The translations under genes and the position numbers were made by a program. Of a stretch of 64,000 nt of DNA, positions 45,591 to 57,700 are shown in pieces. Each line of letters opens with the position of its first letter. The stretch's first letter is position 1. Under the pieces are notes generated by a model. The model did no database searches and was not told the DNA's origin. It saw only the letters and a program-made list of their open reading frames with translations. The stretch covers positions 21,877,058 to 21,941,057 of the forward strand of contig OZ005689.1 of the NCBI GenBank assembly GCA_963930775.1, written 5' to 3'. This stretch comes from Cliona cf. orientalis. Its lineage: Eukaryota > Porifera > Demospongiae > Clionaida > Clionaidae.

Positions 45591-46110
45591 CGCAGAGGTG
45601 CTACCAGGCTGGTACGTACATATAGGTACGTAGTCTAGCAGAGATGGCAGAAATGGCGATGTGTTCTCTCTGAAGGTGTCTACTTAATGCCTCAGCTCAT
45701 GATTTATCGAGTGTGATGTTTAGACAATTCAAGACGCAGCACTCCATGGAAGGTGTTGGTGAGGAGTCTCTCGAGAGATGACGGTGGTGGAGATGTTGGT
45801 GTGCTCCATTTGGACAAATACCGCTGACTTGTATGTGGTGCCTCGTCTGTCTAGGGAGTTTCTACCACAGAACCTTTCCACTGTTCTCTTTTGAATGATA
45901 TCCAAACCATTTTTCTCCCTGATTTGTGCGTAGCCAGTTCATTGTTTTTTTTATGTTATTCTGTGTGTGTGTGTGGCTTGCCACTCCCTTTCAGGGGCCA
46001 AATCAATAATCAATCAATCTGGGACCACGCCTTCCATATTATTTTGGACTCTGACCTGAAAATTCTTCCACAGTATAATTTGTACTCTGACCTGAAAATT
46101 GACAACTCTG
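45591..46110. other. Upstream region of the integrase-core gene
   Basis: Contains ACGTACATATAGGTACGT (partial palindrome, about 45615) and a short GT run at about 45963. It may hold the promoter of the gene at 46111; no motif is decisive. Confidence 0.3.
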
Positions 46111-47986
46111 ATGGATATTGAGTGCCTGGTGGAGTGTTTCTGTGATTTTGCAGAGAGCATAGTCCAGTGTTTAATTGATGAATATGAAGGTCACGAACGT
46201 GAGGCCGATATAGGTAAAATTACCTTGTTTATACACTGCTATGCATGGCAACTTTATGGTAATTAGCTATTTATCACGTGTGGCTTGGTGTCACGTTACA
46301 TTATATCCCTCCCGGTGTAGACTATGTTGGTATTGCACTTACCCACGAGTAGCCTATACTAGCAGGTGGTTGACCTGGACATAATTATACAACAGCAGCA
46401 TTTACGGTCAATAATTTTGTAAGCTTGTAGTTATACAGTAGCATTACAATAACTATAATTATGTCCTGTTATTGCCCAGATCTCTTTAGTTGCTTGGAGC
46501 AACTCTATGAATATGCAAGCATGATGGAGGAATGTGTCCCAGTGACCATGCTTAATGACTGTCAAGAGCTATTAGAGTGTGAGTGATATATAGAGATACT
46601 TGCAAGAAGAAGCAGAAGCTGAGCGACAAGAAAGTACAATGGGACGCCCTGCTTTATTGATTGAAGAAGAGCAACTTTCCTTTTTCATTGACAATGGTTT
46701 CAAAGTTGAGGATATGGCACTTATGTTGGGTTGCAGTAAACGTACCGTTGAAGGGCGATTAAGTGCCTACAATCTGTCCACCCGTAATTACACAGTGATT
46801 ACAGATCTTGAGTTGGATGAGCGGGTACAACACGAATTAAATTTTGTATTCCCAAGGTGTGGAGAAAAATTGGTTCATGGAAGACTTCGTGCCCAGGGAG
46901 TGTACGTGCAAAGGATACGTGTTAGAGAATCATTGCATAGAGTAGATCCATCTGGAGTTCAAGCTCGAATCAGGAGAGTTCTTCATAGAAGGACATACCA
47001 AGTGGATTCTCCTAATGCTTTATGGCACCTAGATGGACATCATAAGTTGATTAGGTGGAGGATCGTCATCCATGTTGGAATAGACGGATACAGCAGGCTG
47101 ATAACGTACTTGCAAGCTTCATGCAATAACCGAGCTGAAACGGTGCTGTTAGTTTTTCTTAAAGCAATTGATGAGTATGGTTTGCCTTCCAGAGTAAGAA
47201 CTGACAGAGGTGGTGAGAATGTTCTTGTTGCACGATATATCCTTGGCCATCCAGAGAGAGGAGTAGGCAGGGGGAGCATAATCACTGGCAGAAGTACTCA
47301 TAATCAACGAATTGAGAGACTTTGGCGAGATCTCTTCTCTGGATGCCTTTGCTTCTTCTATTACTTCTTTTATTTCATGGAAGATGTTGGGATTTTAGAT
47401 GCAAATGATGAAATTGATCTGTATACGCTGCACTATATCTTCCTCCCAATCATACAGAAGCAACTGGATTTGTTTAAGCAGGCATGGGCTTGTCATCCCC
47501 TAAGGACCGAGAGAAATAGAAGTCCACAACAGTTGTGGATACTTGGATTACATGCTATGAATGCCCAGGATGAGGAACATGAGGCAGTAACTGGAACAAG
47601 AGCGGTAAGTGTGCAATAGACAATATTGTATATTGCTATTATGCCGTTGGGAAATCTTGTAGTATATACACAGCTATTAATATTGCAACAGTTACTAATA
47701 ATTAATGATATCACAATCATGCATGCAGCATGCTAATGTGCGATTAATTTTGTTGTGTATTGTGGCAATATAGGACTGGGATGATTATGGTGTTGATTGG
47801 GATGGACCAATTCCACATGTATCCGATGATGATACGGTGGTGGTGGAAGAGATTGAGGATATTCTTTCAGCAGAGCTTGATGACCAGCTTTCATCTATCA
47901 ATCCCGCACTCTCTCTCACTGAAAGTTTATTGGTTAATCAATATGCCACAGCTAAAGCATTTATTCATACTTGCATCTCCACGTAA
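46111..47986 (+). CDS. Integrase-core (rve-type DDE) domain protein, transposon-derived
   Basis: Exon 1 is 46111-46213 ([19 protein letters not shown]), exon 2 starts 46480 in phase ([18 protein letters not shown]). The joint to the main exon is unclear: a very short 34-nt intron at about 46570-46603 would keep the frame. The main exon runs to 47604 and the last is 47774-47986 ([20 protein letters not shown]). It starts with [12 protein letters not shown] and an HTH ([18 protein letters not shown]). The DDE triad fits [22 protein letters not shown] and [12 protein letters not shown]-terminal to it are [20 protein letters not shown]. This family occurs as single or low-copy genes in many animals, fish included, and may be domesticated. 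No stop or frameshift is seen in the main exon. Confidence 0.8.
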
Positions 47987-48551
47987 CTGTCTTGGATCAC
48001 TATAATATTTAATGATAAAATCCAAACCCAAACCCTAATGCAGTGTTGACGTCTTCATGGTATAAGTTTATTTTGTAACAATTGACGATAATCATAAGTA
48101 TAATAATTAATATTATGAACCATCGAAACATGAACCAAATCAACTTTTGGGATATAATAATAATAATAATCATATATTATACCCAACTTAATGAGAATAA
48201 TGACAGTATAATATATATATTATAATATATTATACTTAAGCTTATCCAAGTATCAAGCCAAGTACCCATAAGTATAGCTACGAAACAGCCGTATCTTGGC
48301 TACAATGGGATTGACCGGGTAATATTATAACATTATTACAAAGTCAGCGAGAGTAAATAAAAGTTCAATAGCAATAGGATAAGTGATGAGGAACTTAAAA
48401 CTAGTTGGTCAGCAAATGAATAGAAAAGGATAAGTGATAAGGTAGCAAAAGTATAAGTGATATGGAGTAACCACATCAGTATTATAATAATTTCACAATG
48501 TATATGCCCACAAACACACACAGGATCGTCATCCCAGGTCCAGCTTTATAG
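47987..48551. other. AT-rich intergenic stretch
   Basis: (AAT)n and (TA)n runs at about 48158-48235. It separates the convergent integrase-core gene and the HECT gene. No other feature is seen. Confidence 0.5.
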
Positions 48552-48791
48552 CTAAACTCCTTCAAATCCATCATTCCCTTTGCAGGATAGGATCATTGCT
48601 TCTCGGAAACTTGAATAATTGTTTCCATGGATTGTGGGTATGCGTAGCTGCAGGTCACATGTAGAAGCTGTAGCAAGCCTACAACCTTGATTGAACGTGA
48701 GCGTTGGTTCCTTTTCAAAGCACAGAGGTGGTATATGACCAGCTCCAGAAAAGAAGACCAATACATCCTCGAGAACACTCGGAATCACCTT
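48552..48791 (-). CDS. Terminal HECT exon (C-lobe with catalytic Cys), separated from the other exons by the hAT element
   Basis: The acceptor TTAATGTAG precedes the exon. It reads VLVFFSGAGHIPPLCFEKEP, LATASTCDLQLRIPT and FREAMILSCKGNDGFEG, then stop. TCDL at the end of an ATAST motif is the HECT catalytic position. The exon is intact. Confidence 0.75.
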   Translation of the reverse strand, partial: KVIPSVLEDVLVFFSGAGHIPPLCFEKEPTLTFNQGCRLATASTCDLQLRIPTIHGNNYSSFREAMILSCKGNDGFEGV

Positions 48792-51700
48792 CTACATTAA
48801 TTTAATAAAATTAATTATGAAACACATGACCATACTCCCAGCGGTACACATGGTAAAAGGTCGTCAATATAATGCACACACAGTCAATGTACAGTATATA
48901 CTTTGATGCCAGCGTCTCAATCGCACGCAGAGAAGGAGCCTGGGACCAACATCTGGACTAGTTTCGATGCTTCAATCACAGTGACGAACTCATGCAGTAC
49001 AGCTTCTGAACTTCAGATCCAGATCAGTGTTCTCCCCAGCATACCTAACATAGGCGGAGGAAGCTTGTGAATTTTGGGGGGGCTAGAGTTTGTGTCATGG
49101 TGCCCCACTAAGGTGTGCTTTAGCACACCCAAACTAGGGGGGTCTGGGGGCATGCCCCCCAGGAAATTTTTGAAAAATTAGCTCTCATGAGAGCAATTCT
49201 GGTGCATTCTGGGCGGTATATTCTAGCACACATTGTCTGCAAACAACTACTATTAAAGGAATGTAAAAAGTATCCTTCAGTGGAAATTTAGAATGACTGC
49301 ATGTCATGAATGTATAAAAAAATGAAATTACATGGAACCAAAGTAGTAAAGTCGTCTGTCATTCACTGATATAAATGCTGATGCAATTTTTGACAAATCA
49401 ATGGCATCTGTACGGGCTTTGTGGCAGTACAATAATAATAAATGATTTAGACGATCCTGAGACATTGTAGTTCGTAGGTAAGTTTTTAGCCTTCGAAGAG
49501 CGGAGAATGTTCTCTCAGAGGTAGCAGTAGTCACAGGGATAGTCAGAAAAAGCTGCAGTAAAGTATGTACCTGTGAGAGGAGCTGCTTGAAGCCACCAAA
49601 GTTCAAAACATCACATAGTGTATGTGTATAGAGGTAACTTTCTTGATTGGTAAAGTAGATACACTGTATTGTTTTACGGCATCAGGCAGCATCTGAAGAT
49701 GAAGTGATAGACGTTCCTTATCAATATCACTCCGGTACGTGTCTGTAATGGATTCAGGAATATCTGCAGGGATACCATTAGCTGAGTCAAGAAGAAGGCA
49801 TTCAATGTCTATTACAACTTTCAAATCTTTCTGATCAAATCTTCGTAATTTCATCGCATACAATGTCCAGGACTTCAAAATACTTTTGTCGATACATCTC
49901 TGATGGTGTGGATGGATGGTGTGAAGGTGTTCCATCATTAATTCGTCGAGGAAGCTTGCGTTGTCTTGGTAGGACAGGCTCATTGGTGAGATTCTCTGAT
50001 GCAGCAATAACAGCTTTGTAAAAATCTTCAAACGCAGTATCTGTCCGCTGCCTTCGCAAGAAGTTCTCCGTGACTAGTGCAGCATCTCTTGCTTCTTGAA
50101 CAGTTATGTCATTGGATTGGAGAGTGCGAGAAAGCTGCTCTGTTGGTGCAAAAATCACCATGCACAATTTCAGCCTAAAATATGTGCTGAATAGTTGAAG
50201 TTGCCTAAGAAACCCACCAGCTTTCAGTGCGTATTCATCACGGCCAGTTGTATTTATCTCTTCCAAAGTTTGAAGTAGTGTTTCATAATTGTCAAGAATT
50301 GCTTTGATGGCACAAGTACGCACTGTCCATCTTGTGGGACAAAGAGGCTTCAGATTTTGAGTTTCAGAAGAAAGCTGAGATTTTATTGTATTGAAGAGTG
50401 TAGTACGTTTTGGAGAGAATTTTATTAGTTTGACAATTTCCATAACTAACTCCAGGCTATCACGAACTAAACTACAGAATCGAGAAGCATCTTGAAGGCA
50501 GAGGTTCAGACTGTGTGCCAAGCAATGCACATACAGAGCAGCAGGTTCTTCCTCTTTGAAACGACTGGCAACACCACGCAGATGACCAGACATAACTGCC
50601 GCTCCATCATATGATTGTCCTCTGCATGAGCTAACTGGCAAAATACAACGCAATAGAACATCCTTTAAAGCAGCAAATAATATGATAGCAGCATCTGTTT
50701 TAGACATTTGGACAAGACCTATGGGCTCCTCAAATATCTCGTAATCCTTGCTAACCCAACGGAATGAAACACACATTTGCTCATTACAAGCAACATCAGT
50801 TGCTTCATCAGCTTGGATGGCATAAAACATGCAGCTCTTGATCTCAGACAATATTTCATGAAGGATATGATCACCCATCAGCTTGATCTGCTCATTTATG
50901 ATGATGTGAGAGAGATATTTACCATCTCTTAGCCACTCTTTGATATCTGTATCATACAAAGACCACATCTGCAGCAATTGCATCATGTTTCCTTCTTTGT
51001 CATCATGACCACGAAATGCCAGTCCTTGCCGGGCAAGGTAACGCACAGACGAAAGATGTTTTAGTAGACAGCGCTGACGTTGTAGCTGCTGCTCTTTCAT
51101 TCTAGCATCGAGAATTGCTCCAATATTCACACTTGCAGCACTTTTGATCTTCAATACTGCCTCCTTATGTGTGCTGGCAGCCTCATGCTTGCCAAAGCGC
51201 TCAAGTGCATTTTTCCACCTAGAAAAGCCACTTTTCACAAAGGCATCATCTCCTTTAGTAGAAAACGTTATCAGCTTCCGACGGTCAGCTTCAACACAAT
51301 AATGACACAGCAGGACATTTCTGGTTTCACATAAAGTTAGCCAGGGATATCGATCAAACCAAGAAGCATTTACTGACCTCTTCTGGCCACTAACACTCTT
51401 GATTGTCGCATCAAGGATGCTCCGTGCTCTGGGCTGATTTGGTTCACTACGCCCTGTCTTGCAACATGCCCCGAGACACGTTGTAGCAGTGACTTCAGAG
51501 GGTTCAGTGGAGGTTTCAGTAGAAGAGTGAGTGTCCCCTACAGGATCTTGATCACTGGATATTAGGCTTAAACTACTTTCTGCATCACTCACTCTGTCAC
51601 TGTCTTCTGTCTGACTAGAACAAAAGTCAAACAATGTCCTTTGCATCTTGCTATGCACGTGGAGTACAGAGTCCACGGTGGTCACATGGCAGTTAACCGC

Positions 51701-54700
51701 ACCCATTTCTGTCACATGATCTATAATAGCAGGTTGACCTTTGTACTGTCGCGCATCATTATAATAATGTAGTCAGTTGATAAAGGAAAGGTAAGCCAGA
51801 GTACTTGAAAGATAGGTCAGTGGATATCATAATTTGTGACCGGATTTGGGAAAACCCTCCGTATGGGATCCGCGCGCGATTCGCGCAATGCGCGTTTTTA
51901 GTAGCTCAGGTCTAAATTTGTGAAAGTCCAGATTTTGTCATATACATATCCAACAACCCTTCTTCTAACTGTTGCCGTCTTCTACGGAGGCTAGTCGTGC
52001 TATACGAAGGCGAAATAAGCCTTCATTTTGACCTACCTAGTCGGCACAGCCACCGTACACGGAGCCCGTTGCTATGGGCGGTAATTAGAATTCTCTACCT
52101 AGATACAGCTAGATTCATCGATCTACTGTACGTTCGCTTACCTTTTTAGCTTCTTGGGCATCTAAGAACAATCGCCTGTCCTTGTCAACAACGAAATTCA
52201 ACTCTTGCTCGATCTTTACGTTCATTTCGAACGGCTCCGCCCAGGTCCATTTAATTGATTTCCGGGTCACGCGTAGTATGCGGAAACGCCTTTTGCGTGC
52301 ATAGCAACGCCTTTAGACCGTAATTTCTCGATTATTGGGGGTGTGGCGCGATCACAAACAAAGTGCTGTATCTCCACAACGAAGCGCGCAATCGGCCTAA
52401 GACTTGAACGCGGGTTAGCTCTATGGTAGAGCTTATCAACCATGCATCAAACTCAATTTTCTGAAAAAATCCCATACGGAGGGTTATCCCAAATCCGGTC
52501 ACATTTAGAAAGGAGCCCCAGGCTAAAAATACTGGGGGGGCTTCAGCCCCAAAGCCCTATGGGTTCCGCCGCCTATGCCTAAGGCATGTTGGCTCAACAA
52601 GCCTTCAATATAGAATTCCCTTTGATATGGGGAATGGGGATAACCCAAAAGCTTTGAAGTGGCTACAGGCTCCACCCTCCTATTGTGCCTTGAACTTTAC
52701 TTGGGGAGAACACTGCAGATGATGGCATGGCACACTGCATGCACGATGCATGCATGATGTGTGGTACATATAATATATATCCACGGGATTACAAAAACCA
52801 AGATGTGTGCCGTTCGGCCAGTGGTACTTGTCAGAGAAAGTAATATGCAGCTGGCTAGTAAGGTATTTACTGGGTGGTACATGTGTCACATACTCTACGT
52901 AATAATTTTATTCAAGTCTCGGATAGGCACCCTGAATTATCTCATAATAACCTCATAGATTACCTCATAACCACAGAAAAGTAAATTTCTACTGGGGATA
53001 TAATTGTATTCTTCTTGGCTGATTTCGGCTTATACCTGAACATTCATCAAGAAAATCAACAAAATGAAGATAGGCTTGCTCCTGTTCTCTCCTGAAGTTA
53101 GAACCCTTCTCTGCAAATCGCACACTAAATACGGATTTCAAGCCATCTGTAGAACATTGGCGTAGTATTAGCTATAGCAAGTACTCATGTACTACAACTA
53201 TGTACCTTCAGTGAGTCGTAATGCAGTTGAATGCACAAACAGAGGTTCCCAGACGCTAGGTTGCTGCTTAATTTTATCCAACAGATCAAAAACTTTTAGA
53301 CCCTCCATGAACTGGTCCATGATACATTTCACTTTTGCCATTAAATGAAAGTCGATCATTGCAGATGCAACTTCATCCTTCTCAGCTGTGGTTACCTATA
53401 TCAGACGTGACTATATTATTAAGAATTGGCTGTTGCATTAACCTTGTTTGTATTTAATTCAGTCGAGACAAAATGCCTCTGTGAGTGGTTTGTTGAACCC
53501 TGTCTGTAGTAGTAGATCGCTAATCTCATCCACTGCGAGTGTAGCTTTCAACTCGTCATCTTCAGCTCCTTTTATCTAATATAAAATTATTATCATAAAA
53601 CACTGGTACCCTGAGAGGTCACACTAGCAATCTAAGTGCTAGCTACATGTACATGTACCTTTTCAATAGCAAACTTCAATGAAGGATCTGGAATGTCATG
53701 CACCATTACCTCAATGTTGGTGTATTTGCCACTCGAGATGTAGGAATACACAGGTATTGAAAGAAAAGGAAAACCACTCCCACCTTGGATTACAGACATA
53801 GCTGCATACTGTCGCAGATGAAGAAATACACTATTCCACCTACAGGGAACAAATAGTGCAAAGATTGTTATTAATTTTCAGAATAATATGTTTGATAACT
53901 CACTTGCAGAGCAATGACATTATTTGTAAAAAAACTTGCATCTAGGTGCTCCATGGAAGTAGTGTTCTGAAGCCTCTTTAGCCAACAACCTAAAAAATTC
54001 ACGGCGAGGTCCTCCATGGTCAATCGCACCCTCTCCCACGAATGTAACCTGCATTATTCAATACATGAGTGAGATTTAAAACATGCAGTATGTAGGACAA
54101 AGTATGGTTGGCAATATCATGCAATAGAGGCCAGGGTGGGTTCCACCACAGCCAAGACTTGCACGCAGAAAAGTTACATGTAGCTATAGGTTGCATCCCA
54201 GAATTACACTATCACTTTGCATTCTCATACATGCCAACCCAAGCTAACTAAAATGCAGGACACCAAATGGAATTTTGCAGGATTTCTTTCAAAATTGCAG
54301 GACAATATAACAGTTGTGTGAATACATAATTGTACACATTGAACCCCCCACTAGCCACTGAGAAATCCGTCTGACAAATGTCACAGTGAGCATAAGAAGC
54401 ACCTCTCTTACTCTCACTCATATGGTACCGTTTCCAATCGGACTGCCACTTGCATGATCGCTTGGCCTTTTTACTGGACGGACCAGATTCATCGCCTCCA
54501 GATAGAGACCGCCTCGACATACTTGGCTGCTACTTGTACAGTGTCTCTCACGTGTAACCACCACGCCTACGTGGCCACACCCCCACAGTGGTACTAGTCC
54601 AAAAATCCGGGACATTTCCCACTATTTCCGGGATTGCAGGACAACAGTCAAAATTGTGGGACAGTCCTGCAAAATCCGGGACGGTTGGCATGTATGCATT

Positions 54701-57700
54701 CTCTCCCCCAAATTTTCTGCGAAAGTTCACCAGACCCTTTTCCCTCCTTAAAGTGGGGTCTGGGGACAGAGACTAGAGAGTATATACATATACATCAAAA
54801 TTTGATGTGTACTTTTAACCCTGGCCTACCTAACGACCCTTACCGGTGAGGGTATGTACGGTCAGAAGGATAAAAATTGCCAAATAATTACAGTAACCCC
54901 TCCACCTACCTACGTTATGCATATAAGTGGACACAGAATAATTATTAATACTTTTATTGGCTTTCTGGGATCCAATTTTTTCTTGCGAGCTTCACGTAAT
55001 GCATCTGTTAACAAATAGTCACGTCTGACATGTATACACAGGGTTTCTTCTGATGCCATTACTTGACGCTGAAGTAAGCGTATCACTTGGAGGTCACTAT
55101 AATATACAGCATAATATATTATTATGCTACAGGTGGATCAAAGTGCTGTGCACTTCTATGCACTACTATACCACATGCAGGGCAATATTTATACTATTTT
55201 CATCCAAAATGTGGTTAGAGCTTTGCATGTGAATCACGGTTACGTTAGTCCATTGATTTCTCAAGGGCCCTCATAGAATTGCATCCACATTGTTTACCTT
55301 GCATCTTCATTAGAAGTATGAATGTATGCTGCAGCAACGGGTGCATGATCAGTTGTAGCAGCTTCACACGCAACATTAACAGACATGCTTTCTTTGAATC
55401 TATATACAAAAAGTATTACTACAGGGTATACAAAGTGATTCGTAACTCACTGGATAAGTACCCATCCATAATATTAGGTCACGCCCATGAGATTCTGACT
55501 CATTACTATCAGAATTGTGATACATGTAGGGAATTAACACATTGTCAGTTCATACCCTTTTGGCCAAGTGATAGGCAATTCTGGTGAACTGAGTGGTGTT
55601 GGAGGTGGCGATGGTGTCAGGGGCGGTCGCCTAAAAGTAACCACAATACAACATATTATTATTGAGACTGAAGTATTACCAGCAAAAACTTTAAAATCAT
55701 TATTCAGTTTACAAATGGTTAACTGGACAATATTAGGTGTGGTCTGGATCTTATCATTGTTGAATTTTCTCTGGAATTCAGCCCTCCGCATATTTATGCA
55801 GATCGCCATTACAACCCACCATGTGAGCAGGACAATGGTCTAGTTAACCAGTTGTAAGCTAAAGAATAAATTTTCAAACAAATTGGTGGGCACGGCTGAG
55901 CCACATGCGGCCAAATGGACGGCCCTATGGTGGCCAATGGTGGCTTTTGGGCAGCCCACAGCAGCTTGGGCCGCTGCAACAGTGTCCTTCTCGGCCACTT
56001 GTAGACAGGCGTGAAGCAGCTCATGTCAATATTGCTCACCTTCCACATTCATCGACATGATCTTTGAGGGAACTTAAAGGTAATTTCAGTCCACACTTCA
56101 AGCATTCCTCCTTCGGCTGTGCATGTACATTGCATGCAAATTGTAAGACTAGTGTAAGTAAAATTATTTAATTTGATGATCTTTACCAAATCAAAAACCT
56201 CGACAAAGTTTCTCACTTTCATGGCATGATTCTTGACATCCTTGAGCACGGTAAGCTCTAAATTATAGCTACACTGTCAATGGACTACCGCAGTGTCCCG
56301 GACAAGTGCCCACTCCCGGGTAAGCACCCATGTACCACATTCAAGAAGTCAATGTAGCAGGTTCCATGCAAATGTATGCAATTCATAACCTGGGTAAGTG
56401 CCTATGTGGGCGAAAATCACTAGGTATACGTTCAAGCACCCACAGGTGCTTATACTCAGGACACTACAGTAGTTGTGTTTATGAGTCACTCAAATGATCG
56501 AGATAATCATGGCACACAGTGATATTCCCAGCAATGACGACATAAAATAACCCCTTGTGATAATTTCTGTTACTACTGTATGGCGGGTAATTTTCGTGGA
56601 AAGTCCGAAAAGGCCCTCAAAATTAATTTTCGTGGTTTTAAATTTCGTGACAGCAACCAGTCTAGGTGCGTGGCACTGCTGCATAAGCGATGATGTAATC
56701 GATACACGTGCTCGCAATCTTCTTTGTTACTAAGTCATACCTACAGAGACTTGGACAAAAGGCATGAGATAGAAGAATATTAGTGTCAAAGACGCTATCA
56801 GCTGGATGACAGTGGCTACTGTTGCTTGCTAACGATGTTTGTGGCCACGCCCATCATCATGGACTCACATAGTACCAATCTCCATAGGCATTAATTTTCG
56901 TGGGTGGGAAAATTTCGTGACTGCCAAGTCAACCACGAAAATAACGAAATTAGCACCCCACGAAAATTACCCACCATACGGTATATACGTGCCAATTCAC
57001 AAGCTCAACACCCAGGTATACCCAAGTTACATCCATGTACAGTACTTACTCCTTCAGGCAGCCCTAAAACTGCATCCATATCCAAATCACACTGAAGGGG
57101 TCGTATGTAGGTCCTGGCATTACCGACCCGTTCCTTCAACATGGCTGGTGAAGAAAGTGCTACAGATGTTAGTGCCTCCAAATTTCTACTGTTAGTGTTA
57201 GTGTTAGGTAGACACCTGCAGAGCTCAAATCCCCCTCCATCTCTCAGCTTGGGATATTCAGAGTATATTTCCTTAAACTCTTCCCCATTAGCATCTAGAG
57301 ATGGAAACTCAATCACCTTTTCACCTAGTCCTGCCTCAAGTAAGTCATCTTTTTCGACGTCCGTAGTGGGGATTTTGTGCTGATCACACCATGCCAGACA
57401 AACGAAACGATGTTTCCATGCATGCACATTTCTTTGGCTTCTTAGATTTAGATGTGAATGCACTTGCTAATTCCGATTTCAGCCTCTTCTTCCTTTCACC
57501 ATTTCCCTTGAGGCCCCTTCTCATTCCCTTTAGAGCACTTAATGCTCTGCCTGTTGCTTTCCTTAATCCTACACAATAAATATATGATATTGTATTGGTA
57601 AGGATGAACCATGCACACAGAAAATAAGTGCATATTTCAACATTCGATTTAATAATTGGGGTGAGTTACGAACACTTGACCATATCCCCAGTAGCTGCAT

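Larger units (their letters stand above)
49049..52577 (-). mobile_element. hAT element, 3.5 kb, with imperfect TIRs and a nested family E MITE
   Basis: Left end CATAGGCGGAGGAA and right end TTCCGCCGCCTATG are inverted, and CCTAA lies directly outside both. The minus-strand transposase fills 51715-49328. Subterminal G/C runs (GGGGGGGCT near 49058; AGCCCC near 52540) are shared. It sits in an intron of the HECT gene in the same orientation. Confidence 0.8.

Noticed and set aside
52680-52958. Small frames at 52.7-52.95 kb as missing HECT exons
   Set aside because: They match no HECT motif and lie in a repeat shared with 58 kb; the C-lobe is found at 48.55 kb instead.
55534-55809. 91-codon minus frame starting MAICINMRRAEFQ
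   Set aside because: Only its Pro-rich end (55630-55556) fits the HECT gene as an exon; the rest is intron.
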